Assembly (NCBI GenBank): GCA_038087015.1
Contig: JASBNA010000040.1
Location: 248,001-312,000, forward strand
From: Cerrena zonata
Taxonomy: Eukaryota; Basidiomycota; Agaricomycetes; Polyporales; Cerrenaceae
DNA length: 64,000 nt
Direction: 5' to 3'
Positions 25,742-37,019 of the stretch are shown piece by piece. The notes beneath the pieces are model-generated. The model had not been told where the DNA came from, did no database searches, and saw only the letters and a program-made list of their open reading frames with translations. Numbering within the stretch: the first letter of the stretch is position 1; the number at the start of each line of letters is the position of its first letter. Position numbers and translations under genes: made by a program.

Positions 25742-27173
25742 TTACTCAGGCCGTCCTGCTCTGTAGTCCTCTTCGTTGAATTCCTTAAAGGAGTCTATCT
25801 TCTCTGTGTCAGTCCTATCCCCGTACGGCCCTATTGCCACAATCAAGCACGCATGTCCGATATAGTCTACTATACCAGGCTTGTGCCCGTACATGAGAAT
25901 CCTCCGGAAAACATATCCGTTACCATCTTGTATAATACATTTGATCACGATATCCGCTGTGTGGCCCTGATCAGTTTTCACAGGACTTACACTATCAGTA
26001 GCTCGGAGGGCTCCCTCGGAATAGGATGCTATCTCGTTGAGCGCGTCATCTTCGGAGTCGAAGAAGGCGCCTTGAGGGTCGTAGACTTCGTGCGTTAGAA
26101 TAGTGTGGCCAACCCCACCATCTTCTTTATATAGCATCCGGAGGGAAACATTCACGGGTATGTCCTGACATACAGTCATCAGAAGAGCGTCGCTTCCCTT
26201 GAGGTTCTTCAAGACGTCCTTCAAATCGGTCTCTTCGTTTATCCCATACTGGGCTTGCAAGCCAAAGCCAAGGTAGCCTCCATTGGGGAGAAAATCGGGT
26301 TGGCCGAGCATTTCTTCAAAGGCCACTTTCAAACGAGGATACCGGGCGTCCACATTAGATGGAATGTATGTGAGAGTAGGCGAAGGTTTGTTGTAGTAAA
26401 GGTTGTAAGTCATGGTTACACGATACCCAGAGGTAACGGGCAGGACTTTATGTTCGATGTCGCTACGGAATGCAATGAAAGCGATACAAGAATCGGGATT
26501 CAAGGAGATGTCATGTGCGGAGTCCACGGTCCATTCCGTATCTGCTTCGCGAAGAACAAAAGTCCCACCTTCATGGGTAGTTGGAAAGACAATTACGAGC
26601 GAGGCGAACATGTTGGCATCTCTAGGAGTATCAACATCTGGTTTGATGGACGATCCAGGTTCTAACAGCGATGCATTAACTAATCGGAGAGGTTGAAGAA
26701 TCAGGTATCTCATACCATAGACGTCTAGTTTATGCTTCACGAGATATATACTAGTATCGTGCTTGATGTCAGGTAGAAGTTCCTGGTGGAGCAGGCGGGC
26801 AAGACTGTCGACGTCGAGAAGCGGGCAGAATTGAAGAGCATCCAGCTCCTTGGACTTGAGGACAGACTCTTGATTCACATCAAAGTTCATCGGCTTACAG
26901 GCTTCTGCCAATCGACCCAATTGTTCGGGAGACGTATTACTAAAATCGATTCGACTGCTTCTATAGAATGAGAGATCAATTCGAAGATAGTCTGAGCTCT
27001 ACGTACCCTCCTATGTTATCATCCTTCCCATAGAAAAGAATCAGTTGATCCTTTTTGACGGTCAGAGTTCCACTGCAGTAAGGCTTCCCGCTTGTTAGAA
27101 TGTCCTTGATATGGTTAAAGTTAGCTTGCTCTGACTTGATAGGGTTAATAGGCAGTGTATTGGATCCAGACAT
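25742..27173 (-). CDS. 2OG-Fe(II) oxygenase-like protein, copy 2, iron-ligand His replaced
   Basis: A tandem paralogue of copy 1, with an open frame through the whole C-terminal part. It starts MSGSNTLPINPIKSEQ at 27173. Exon 1 ends in KDDNIGG, and exon 2 continues SSRIDFSNTSPEQLGRL. A 54-nt segment near 26662-26715 starts GTATGA, ends TTAG and sits where copy 1 has an intron; it is free of stops, so it may be spliced or retained. The first iron ligand is changed: IKPDVDTPRD has Asp where copy 1 has His (codon GAT against CAC). The later features remain: THEGGTFVLR, the distal His in IEHKVLPVTSGYRV and its Arg. Loss of the HxD histidine predicts weak or no iron chemistry, which is inference. 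Ends TAA-type stop at 25742-25744. Confidence 0.82.
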
Positions 27174-27435
27174 GGTGGAGAGAAAGGAAAAGAGCGAACG
27201 ATGGCTGTTACAAATTTGGCAATAATGAAGACCACTGTGGCGTGGGACATTTAAGGTCAGCTGTCAACTTGACTAACCGTGACACTTCGTGGTATGTTTC
27301 GCAGGATCGTGATTTTTAGGCTAGTGCAGTTACCGGCGATGCAATTGATATATACTTGACCAAACACCACTAGGAACAGGTTGTTCCGAGCCATTCACCT
27401 CCTAACTGTTTAGCCATCTTTGTAGGACCATAAGG

Positions 27436-29678
27436 ATGCGTGTAGAGGAAGGATTCCAACCGGTTCGCATGTTCTATATATTTGTGGACCTGCGAACTGT
27501 TCCTGATTTGCACTATGGTTATAGCCGCCTTATATTGAAGGCAACCCGTATACTACGGATCCAGTTCTCCAGGACCTATTAAAGCGTCTTCTCCCTTCCA
27601 CGAGTTTGGAAGAGATCGACGCTGACCTCACCCGTTTCGGTGATGTCATCATACCAAGTGCGTAATAGAGTCTTGTGAAGGAATGTGTTAGTATTGACAA
27701 TGAATAGAATGTCGGGCATTGAGTGCCAGAGCGGAACCCCCTAAGATTATCCAGTATAACCAATGGGGACAACGCGTTGATGATCTTCAGACTTGCGAGG
27801 CTTGGAGAGGTCTCAAGGCTGTCATGCAAGAGGAAGGTGTAATCTCCAATTTCTACGAGAGAAAATACGGTGCACATAGTCGTGTGTATGGATACACAAA
27901 GGTGTTATTAGCCACTGGGGACACACAGGTCGTAAGTGCAAACGACTTTCATATTCAAAGAGGTTTGTCTGAAAAGACATAGATATTCTGCCCGTTGAGT
28001 ATGACGGACGGGTGCACTAGAGGTAGGATTTCACTATCAAATTCAGGACGTATAACGAGGTACTTAAAGAACGGTAGTACTCGAGCTATTGGGCAACCCT
28101 GAGCTCAAACGGGATATTATCCCTCGTCTAACAAGGTAACATTCAATTCATATAGCATGAGATAGTCACTAAAGTGAGTTCAAGCCGAGATCCTACCATT
28201 GCATTTACAGCAGGGCAGTGGATGACTGAGGTAAAATTCTAAATCGTTCAACACACTATTTATTAACTGTAATATGATCAGAGGCCCGGAGGCTCAGACG
28301 TTTCACAAACCGAGACTGTAGCAACCGCCATCCCCAACGTAACAAGTCCCTACGGACCTGTATATACCATCAACGGATTCAAATGGTTTTCAAGTGCAAC
28401 AGATAGCGATGTTGCTCTCGCTCTCGCACGTACAGGTCCCATCTCCGCTGGCTCGCGTAGTCTCTCATTATTCCTCGTTCCCCTCCGTCGACCTCTACTA
28501 CGTACACCGGATGAGCCCACCCCCTCTGCTTTGTCAAACAACATTCGTATCCATAGGCTGAAGAGTAAGATCGGGACCAAGATAGTGCCCACTGCTGAAT
28601 TGGAACTTAATGGCTCTGAGGCCTACCTTCTCGGTCCGTTGAACCAGGGTGTCAAATGCATTACTCCTGTGCTTAATATCACTCGCCTGTACTCTGCCAT
28701 CAGTTCCGTAGGCTACATCCGCAAGGCACTCTCCATCGCCACAGCTTACTCTAAAGTGCGAACCGTCTCCTCTGGAAAACAACTCCTCAAAGATAACGCA
28801 CTTCACGTATCGGTCCTGGCGAAGGTGAATTTGACTTACCGCGCATTGACACACTTCACGTTTGGTGCTGCAGCGTTATTGGGTAAAGTCGAATGTAATG
28901 TGGCGACGGAGGAAGAGGAGCTGAGATTGAGGATGTTGACGCCTGCTGTGAAGGCATTCGCGGCTCATTATTCTAGTATGGCGATGGAAGAATGCATGGC
29001 TGCACTCGGTGGGATGGGGTATATGGAAGAGACTGGTATCGGAAGGTAATGTTCCTTTATTGTTCGGTCAAATTCTCGGAATCACTTAAAGATCGTTGAA
29101 GGTTGATCGACGATGGTCTGGTTGAGAAGGTCTGGGAGGGCACCATTCCAGTGTTATCACTAGACATTGTCAGAGCTGTGTCTAAAGCCGGTGTGCTTGA
29201 AGCGTACCTGAAGGTAAGTCTCATACATTGCGCACAGTTTAAGGTGACTCACCCCGAATTCAAGTGGGTAAATGAAACATTGTCCGCTTGCCCATCAACC
29301 CTTCAGGCCAAAAATACTTCTGCACTTCTCTTGGTTCAACAGGCTTTGTCCCTTCTCTCGAAAGCGTACAAACAACCTGTCTCACCACTTGTAACCCGAC
29401 CTGCCCTATTCCTTTATTCTCATATCACATCAGCGTTGAGCTTACTGGAACACGTCACCTGGGCTATCAATACTGCACAACCCTCAGCAGAACTCGATGC
29501 TGAAGTCTTCAGACGGTGGGTCGAAGAGGGTAGTTGGGGTGGAAGCTTGGCAAGCGTCGCAGAAGAGGTGAAGAGAAGCCTCGAAGCTTCCGCTGATAGG
29601 GTCTCTGCAGATGCCAAGATAGTGTATGGTGATCAAGCAAAGAGTGCTGTGGTGGAAATTGCGAGGGCACACCTTTGA
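27436..29678 (+). CDS. Acyl-CoA dehydrogenase, AidB-like
   Basis: A flavoprotein of the acyl-CoA dehydrogenase superfamily, AidB branch. Small first exon MRVEEGFQP (27436-27462), then PPYIEGNPYTTDPVLQDLL (27525-27657) and a third exon from 27708 with YNQWGQRVDDLQTCEAW, a branch hallmark. CPLSMTDGCTRV and AFTAGQWMTERPGGSDVSQT form the FAD/substrate loop. The C-terminal helical domain has MAMEECMAALGGMGYMEETGIGR and LIDDGLVEKVWEGTIPVLSLD. The region around 29213-29263 is a stop-free 51-nt intron with GTAAGT...AAG. All joins keep frame. The protein ends ARAHL; the last three residues, AHL, fit the loose peroxisomal PTS1 pattern. Function in fatty-acid or related acyl oxidation is inferred; the AidB group's natural substrate is not established. 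Confidence 0.88.
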
Positions 29679-29905
29679 ATGGAACTTGAGAAGCTGGATA
29701 AACTAGTAGGAAATTGTATTATATGCTGTTTTTAAGATGAATTATCTTATGTATGTGATTGATCTGTTTATAAAGAGTTATTTATTGGGCGATTTGACTA
29801 GTGAAGCCTACCTCCGATCGTTTCTAAAAGCTGAGATGAATTGATCACAATCGTTTACGCTAGAGATACAAGATATGGATACCGATACACGATATTTAGT
29901 TATTG

Positions 29906-30723
29906 TTAAAGGACGTGTGCATTCGTTATGTAGAATGGGGAACCAAATGACACCTGTTTGTGGTCGTTTAAGAGGGTTGATATACTTGACAAAGGGACAA
30001 CGACGCACCCTAGTAGTCCGCGTCCACCCCACTTTTTAGGGACAAGATTCAACGTAATGCTATCCTCATTCCGAAGTATTGTGATGGCGACACTCAACTA
30101 GAATAATTGATATCACTTCCAGGGGACGTCGTTTCTGAGATTGGCTGAGGAACTCACATTTTCTCGTCGGGATACTAGTTCTGCCAGTGGCTGCAGCGAG
30201 GTACCTTGGAAGGAGCTCTTCGTCAGAGTACCAAACGAAACAACCAGATCCCCCCTTTGTAATCCCTACACAAACGGGTCTCAGTAGCACACTTTGAGTA
30301 AAACGATCGCATACATACAGCGGTTGCAGCAGGACTTCCCGGATGAATCCCATCAACCTTTGCAAAAGGGATTTGAGATACGGGAGCACTCGGAGGAGAT
30401 ACAGGAGTTTCTGTTTCTTTCGAGGTTGAAGGGGGATAAACCGATTGTAAAGCAATAGCAAGTTCGCCCATGACGTCTTTAAGATCATTCCGCAATTCGA
30501 TAATTCGCACTCGGGCGTGTCGTACTGCCCATACATCGACATCTTCTCTTGGGAATCCTTCCGCATCCACAAGAGAGGAAGTGAGATCAGAGTTGTTTGC
30601 TTTCAATATTTCCCCTTGAGTAGCTATCTCGGATTCAATTTCATCCTTTTTAGCCATCAAGCTTTTGGCATGTTCCATGGGGTTTGTTTGCTCGTTTTCT
30701 CTTGTTGGAATCATCATTCCCAT
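29906..30723 (-). CDS. NAS2: 26S proteasome assembly chaperone Nas2/PSMD9
   Basis: A chaperone that binds the Rpt5 tail during assembly of the proteasome base. Exons on the minus strand: 30723-30319, 30265-30158 and 30097-29906. The N-terminal coiled coil (AKSLMAKKDEIESEIATQGE) leads to LVDAEGFPREDVDVWAVRHA, the family signature, and IIELRNDLKDVMGELA. A PDZ domain follows: PFAKVDGIHPGSPAATAGLQ, GDLVVSFGTL, and at its end KKWGGRGLLGCVVVPL, nearly identical to the GRGLLGC motif of animal and yeast PSMD9. After that the frame runs about 28 residues further than usual before the stop, so a small 3' intron or an unusual tail is possible. Confidence 0.93.
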
Positions 30724-30986
30724 GAGTAATCGACGGTATGAGTAGTAGATGTGTTTCGTTCAGGATAGATGAGGGTATGGTAATGAGACGCGTAACGGAA
30801 GCAGATTCGGGAAATGACGCGTTCAAGCACATGATGTGTAATTTAAGTGGTAGATAAGTGTCTTATTGCGAGAAACTGTTATTATTGAAAGTGCATGCGG
30901 TATTCGCACGATCGTGTCGTGCCTGTAAGTCATTCTGCCGTGTCCAAGCACTGACATAGACAGCTTCATTCATCCCAGGCTAGGCC

Positions 30987-33708
30987 ATGGACGAGTTCCC
31001 TTCAACAACCCTGGGCGAGAGCTCCACCATCAGACAGAGAGTACATTCACGGAATCGCTCTTTTATTTCTCAGAGTTCTACACAATCCGTTTCTCAGGCT
31101 ACCAAACTTCCCCCACGATTAAGGACACCGTCAATCCAGCATCGGACTTCCACAGACAGTTTACGCAGCAACGTGTAAGTATTTTCATTTTGAATGTTGG
31201 TATAATTTTAATCGTAATTGACTATTACAATAGCACAAACTCGGATATCCTATCGCCCATCCCTCGTAGACACCATCATCTGCAAGCACACGAAAGTAGA
31301 CACTGGCTAAGCACGCCACCGCTATCCCCGGTGTCGACTCGCGCAGATTCGCCTCTATCCGCCCGAGGCTTATCCCCAAGAGCTTTACGACAAGGCCACA
31401 CGTTAAGCTTCAGCTCATTAACTGGACCTGACACAGCACGTTTGCGTGCTTCCCAAACTCATGTCACGCATGAGAAGAAGACTGATGACGGCATGGCACG
31501 GCGGTGGGTGCGCTGGATGCACAAGCATAATATAAAGCAATGGGTCCTTCCATGCGCTATTCTTGCAGTCACGTTGGTGAAGTGGTGTATAGGCCTTGGG
31601 TCATATTCTGGTGCGTGTATATGCTTGTCAATTATGAACAATCATTTATTGACATAATATTTCAGGCAAGGGAAACCCTCCAATGTACGGCGATTATGAA
31701 GCCCAACGGCATTGGATGGAGCTCACATTCCACCTGCCCGTTACACAATGGTACACATACGATCTGGAGTACTGGGGGTTGGACTATCCTCCATTAACCG
31801 CCTACGTCTCGTGGCTATGCGGTTTTATGTAAGTAGGGTTTTATCTCTGCCGAGCACCGAGCACTAAACGAACGTTGTGTAAAGTGGGAATCGAATCAAC
31901 CCGTCTTGGGTTGCACTCGACAAATCAAGAGGAATCGAAAGTACTGAAAGTCAGATCTTCATGCGTTCAACCGTTTTATTTTTCGATGCTTTGATCTACA
32001 TTCCTGCTATCGTACTTTTTACGCGTATATGGCAGCAAAGTCGCTCTCATCGTACACAAGTACGTTATTTCCTAACATCACAAGCAAATATCTCTAACAT
32101 CATATTTATAGCATGTAGCATTACTTACCCTCCTTTTCCAACCTGCATTACTCCTAATCGATTTTGGACATTTCCAATATAATTCTGTCATGCTTGGTAC
32201 GCTTCATTCTTCATGTTATTACTGACCGTCGACTTACTCATATTCTTCGTACTAGGATTTTCTCTACTTGCTCTCAACTTCTTCGCTGCTGGTCAAGACG
32301 TCCTGGGTGCAATCTGCTTCTCTCTCAGTCTTGGCTTCAAACAAATGGCTCTGTACTACGCACCTGCTATCGGTACCTATCTAATCGCAAAATGTATCTA
32401 CCTAGGGCCTCAACAAGGGTGCGTGCAGAATACTTAAAATGTTCGAATTTACTCAATACCAACCTCATTACTATAGCCGTTCTCTATTTATTCGACTCGC
32501 ATTGGCTACCTCCCTCACATTCCTTATCCTGTTCCTCCCCTTCCTCCTACCATTCGCTCCTATTTCAGCGATCTTACACCCAATCACTCGCATCTTCCCT
32601 TTCGCACGAGGACTATTCGAAGACAAGGTGGCGAACTTCTGGTGCGCCACGAACGTCATTTTCAAATGGAAGATCTGGTTCTCGAAGGATCATCTCGTCA
32701 AACTGAGCACCCTCCTTACTGCCGCTGGCTTCCTTCCAAGTGTCATCGTATTGATCTACGCCGCTTGGAAACTTCGCGTGCAGGCTTCTGAGGACAAGAG
32801 TCAAAATAAGGACTCGGGCGCATCCTCACAGCTAATCCCGTTACTTCCGTATGCTCTGCTCAATGCGTCGTTGTCGTTCTATTTGTTCTCGTTCCAAGTG
32901 CATGAGAAGACTATTCTTGTACCTCTCTTGCCGTTGACTTTGCTTCTTGCTGGGTCATCACATGGATCAGAGACGTTCGAGCTCGGAGTCTTAGTCAACA
33001 ATGTTGCTGTCTTCAGGTACGAATAGTGTCATTTTAGACCTCCGTAATTGTCTAGTCTAACCGCGGCGTATTTTTTGAAATAGTATGTGGCCTCTCCTGC
33101 AGAGAGATGGACAAGCTATTCCCTATATTGCACTCACACTATTATGGAACCGTCTTATTGGTTACAACCCTCTTCGTCCTAACAAACAAATCTTCCTTCG
33201 GTATCTCTCGCTTGTGAGTGCAACTCCGTTACTCCGTTTACTCATTCACCAATAACCGTTTCACTCCTCATAGGCGATCTATACAGCGATCATCACCCTT
33301 CATGCCCTCGAGCTTCTCATCCCACCGCCAACTCATCTCCCAGATCTCTACCCGGTGCTCAACGTCCTAATTAGCACACCTGTTTTCGCACTTACGTGGT
33401 TATGGTCCATCAAACGTGAAGTAGAAGTCAGCTGGGCACTGGGCGGGTTAGGCCCTTCATCAGCGTCCTCCACTAAATCGGCACCACTTCCCACTTCGAG
33501 TTCATCTGTGCGACCCGGTTTGCCAGACAGAAAACTCACTTCAGATAGGTTGGGTGTGAATGGACTCGATGGTGTACCTGAGGATTCGGCTTTGACTTCG
33601 AGTGTGGAGTCGGTGGCCTCGAGACAGGTGAAGTCGAGGAGTTTGGGTTTTGCGAGGGGTAGTAAGGTGTTGCAGAGGACGGCTAGTGCGGGTCCTCCGA
33701 GCGCATGA
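30987..33708 (+). CDS. ALG6: ALG6 alpha-1,3-glucosyltransferase (GT57)
   Basis: An ER membrane enzyme that adds the first glucose to dolichyl-PP-Man9GlcNAc2 in N-glycan precursor synthesis. The ALG6 lumenal signature is clear: [17 protein letters not shown] and [19 protein letters not shown], then [17 protein letters not shown] and [12 protein letters not shown]. Many TM segments follow. [16 protein letters not shown] marks the C-terminal part, and TAG-free joins keep the frame through all exons to TGA at 33706-33708. There are two unusual ends. The N-terminus carries roughly 165 Ser/Pro/Thr-rich residues before the first TM segment ([19 protein letters not shown]), and the C-terminus ends in about 90 low-complexity residues. 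The start at 30987 is the first in-frame ATG. Confidence 0.93.
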
Positions 33709-33873
33709 TGTGTAATATCACTACTGTCTATCTAGGAGCTAATGCATTGTGTTCATTGCTGGTGTTCGATATTCGTCATCCGACTTTCAACGTTCAATTA
33801 GTGTATTCTTAGAGAGTTGGGTACGACATATAACACATTACAGATGGACTCATATATAAAGTATTATAAAGTA

Positions 33874-34950
33874 TCAAATTTCGGAATCCGATTCAGATTC
33901 CTCGAAGTCACTGTCGGGATCTGCGCCGAGGGGACCGAGTATCAGCAGTCCTATTGGGTCGTTTGGACACGAAACCATCGTCAGAGTGGTATATTTGGAG
34001 TAGCGGTGCCCTAACGTCCTGAAGGCATCGTCGTATTTGTTTTATACCCGTGCTGACCATAGGGGTATAAATGGACTTGGGGATAAACATGGCGAGGTCC
34101 TTTATCCCCGTATAGTCTGTAGGTCGTTTCACAACACAGTCTGTGAGGCGTGTTAGATCATTGTCCTTTCCCTCTTCGAAAATCAGCGGGTTTGGGTCGT
34201 CGTCGTGGATCATGAAGTATGCCTCTCTGATGCATTTTGGGAAAAGAATGTTCTTTGTTACCTCCCCGAATTCACTACGGGCCAAGTTGTGCACAGACAC
34301 AGTGAGCGCTATAACCCTGGGATCTGGCGAACTCGAAGTGAGATACACAGAATAGTTACGAATGCAAATAAGAACTCACCGGTCCAGGAGTCACACCATG
34401 GGCGACCATCTAGGACGATGTGGCATCTCTTTCCCCGCAAGCTATCCCTTTTTCCCTCGGTCACGGGGTTGGTCTTGACGCGACGATCCTTTTCCTCCCT
34501 CCGCAACGAGATGGACTGTACAAGACAGTTGATGAAATTGTAAAGGAGAGAGGGAGGAGTATGGAATGTAGGATCGTTGTTCCCTAGATTGAGTACGCAA
34601 AGACGAAAGGTTCGTGTACAAGTGTTTTGGGCCAGCCATTTGACGAGTGTTAAGAAAGCCCCATCTGTTGGCCCATTGGTCGGGCCTGGTTCTTCAATGT
34701 AATAATCTGTGATATTGAAGACTAGCTTGCGGAGTCTGAGTTCGGGCATGACTTTGGGGGGCTCAGGTTCAGGAAGTGGCTGCGAGATAGGGACGCCATA
34801 GTTGAAGATCAAGTATGGAGCATTAATGGTCACGGCGTAGGCCATTGTGCTTTCAGCTTCTATGTTCAGCAGGCATGTGGCAATATCATGGATACCAAGT
34901 CGATTTGTAGGGTTGCCAATAAAGTAGTGGGGGATATGTTGAGTCTCCAT
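33874..34950 (-). CDS. Unknown-family protein, member 2, with an apparent frameshift
   Basis: A homologue of the genes at 3329 and 35888. Exon 1 is 34950-34380 (METQHIPHYFIGNPTN to HIVLDGRPWCDSWTG), exon 2 is 34323-33874 (DPRVIALTVSVHNLARSEFG). The intron sits at the same codon as in the other two. Near 33962-33964 the frame slips: FVSKRPNRTADT leads to an early stop at 33908-33910. With one base fewer it reads FVSNDPIGLLILGPLG and then an acidic Ser/Glu/Asp tail ending DSEI (stop 33874-33876), like the SSSESDSDV end of member 3. The combined length of 1021 nt (one over) agrees. No function can be given. Confidence 0.65.
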
Positions 34951-35887
34951 GACAAAGAAAGGTCGGAGGGGGTAGGGATGAGGGCAGATGTAACAGGTCT
35001 AGTGGGGAAAGGGAAGAAGTAGAATGTAGAGATTGGCCATCCACCAGGGAGGTTTTATACTGGCTCTGAGGATATGTATATGAATGCCGAGGGAGAAGAT
35101 TGTCATTGACAAGGCCTGGGGTTGTTTGTCCTCTGCGTGGCGTTGGCATGTCTAATGGCCACATTAGTACGTCAATTCCCGTAACCATGTTTGTCGCCAA
35201 ACCAGCAGTGTGGACCTGGAGTGTCAAGGGGATGTTATCTCGAAGTCGTCAGGAATATTTCTGGGTCGCGAGATTAGAAAGAACCGTAGCCTACCAGAGC
35301 TCAAATCTTGAAAATGTCTGCACGCAATGTCCTCAAATTAGTACACGAGAGACATACTACGGTTCGAAAATGAAATCCTAGGCAAGACATTGAGATAAGT
35401 AATAAGTCCACCGGCAAGTATATGATAGATATTCGAACAGCTTTATGGCTCGAAAGCGAGATCCAAGGCGTACCATAACATTTTATATATACATGATCAT
35501 TCGATCTTGTTTGGGCGTGTCTGGTGGCTCGTATTTCGTCTGTGTTTGTTTGGTGTTTGTAAAGACCAACTCAAACTTCACAGCCACTTCAATTAGCCGC
35601 AACGTTATGTTCAGCGTTGGCGCTTCTAATAAAATGTTAAAATCACTACCTTTTATTTAGCCCATTGGGTATTCACAACTACTGCAGGCCTTACTGCACT
35701 GGGAAGCCTATAGGTTATCACAATCATAAACACCAGGCATGACATTGATTCCTCTACTGGACGCTACAGAATTCTACTCCAAAGGTGACCGAGTCGCTCG
35801 CCCATTAGTATTCCTTCTCACACACTCCGAAGCACCCAAGAATTGTCTAGAATAGATAAAACACGAATGAATCGGATAAAAACACTG
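34951..35887. other. Spacer between family members 2 and 3
   Basis: It contains the core promoter of member 2 (35031-35070) and the 3' region of member 3. Short open frames such as 35100-35381 (plus) have no recognisable content. Confidence 0.4.
35031..35070 (-). promoter_or_regulatory. Core promoter block of family member 2
   Basis: A 40-bp block that reads, on the minus strand, CTCAGA, then CAGTATAAAACC, then GATGGCCAATC. The TATA box (35053-35059) is 103 bp before the ATG at 34950. A copy matching at 35 of 40 positions stands before member 3. Confidence 0.65.
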
Positions 35888-36891
35888 TCAAACATCGGAG
35901 TCCGATTCAGAGCTAGAATAGCCATAGTAACGGTCATCTTCCGGTGTTAAACAAGGATCCACCTGGCCGGATCCTTTATAGACAGACTCTTCTGTACACA
36001 ACTTTACGTCAATACCAATAAACAATTTCTTTACTTGGGCCTTGGCCGAGTTTGTTATTCCACGTGGGATGCCCTTTGGAGCCACCAAACGAAACTCTTT
36101 CAACCCAGCGAACGCGCCCGGCCGTACCTGACCAAGAGTAGTGATATAATTGTAGAGATTCCAGAGGGCCCTACCCTCGTCCCCCTCGGATACCAATGGC
36201 GATGAAGAATAGTCAAGGTAAAACGGGAAATAAATCCCTTGTAAGCACTCTTTGACCTGTATGCCGAGTGCCATGTTCGCGAATTCGCGGCGGTGTAGGT
36301 TGTTCACGGATAGTGTGAGCGTCTTGTCCTTGCAGAGACGATCTATACGGTCTAGGATTAGACGTGCAAAGCGTGTACAAAAATGAATACTTTACTAGAC
36401 CATTTGTCCTCCCATGGACGACAGTCAAGAATAATGTGGCATTTTTTTCTCGCGAACTTTGTAAGTTCATTGATGGAAGGGACGATGGCCCAGGCAGGGG
36501 GAGGAGGAAAAGGAGAACTCCTGGTTCCTAGGTTGAGTACACAAAGGCGGAATGACTCCAGAGAAGAGTTTTGAGAAATCCAGTCGAACAGCTTGACGAG
36601 CGGCCCTTCTTTGAATACATGGACCTCGGGTTCGAATTGATTGTTCGAGACGTTGATTACTAGCTTTCCGAAAGTAATTTTATGTTCGTCTGGGCTTATA
36701 GGAAGCATGACATGATCGTAACAATCGTCGAAGGTCAAGGTTGTAGTGTTGATGGTATAGGAGAATGGCCTATAGAGTCTTTTGGTCAAGAGGTCCTTGG
36801 CAATCTCATGGATACTAAGTGCAGTATTGGGGTCGCCGATAGAGAAGGCCGGGAATTGGGCAACTTGTCGTTGTTCTTCTGCAATCGTCAT
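35888..36891 (-). CDS. Unknown-family protein, member 3 (intact)
   Basis: This is the intact member of the family, 319 residues from two exons, 36891-36396 and 36351-35888 (960 nt). It starts MTIAEEQRQVAQFPAFS. Exon 1 contains ALSIHEIAKDLLTKRLYRP, KLVINVSNN, then FDWISQNSSLESFRLCVLNL (member 2: VKWLAQNTCTRTFRLCVLNL) and KKCHIILDCRPWEDKWSS. Exon 2 has TLTLSVNNLHRREFANMALG, LKEFRLVAPKGIP and an acidic C-terminal tail YYGYSSSESDSDV. No signal peptide, TM segment or catalytic motif is seen. The alternating beta-strand-like motifs resemble a leucine-rich-repeat-like layout, but that is only an impression. Confidence 0.75.
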
Positions 36892-36979
36892 GTCGAAGTA
36901 AGTATCGAGAGAACAAGGATGATGATAGAATGAAGAGATATGCGGGGATGATGGGCTAGAAGGGATGGTAGGGCGTGGG

Positions 36980-37019
36980 GATTGGCCATCCACTAGGGGT
37001 GTTTTATACTGAATCTGAG
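36980..37019 (-). promoter_or_regulatory. Core promoter block of family member 3
   Basis: The counterpart of 35031-35070, with 5 mismatches in 40 and no gap. TATAAAA (37002-37008) is 111 bp before the ATG at 36891. A CCAATC motif lies just downstream of the TATA box in both. Confidence 0.65.
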
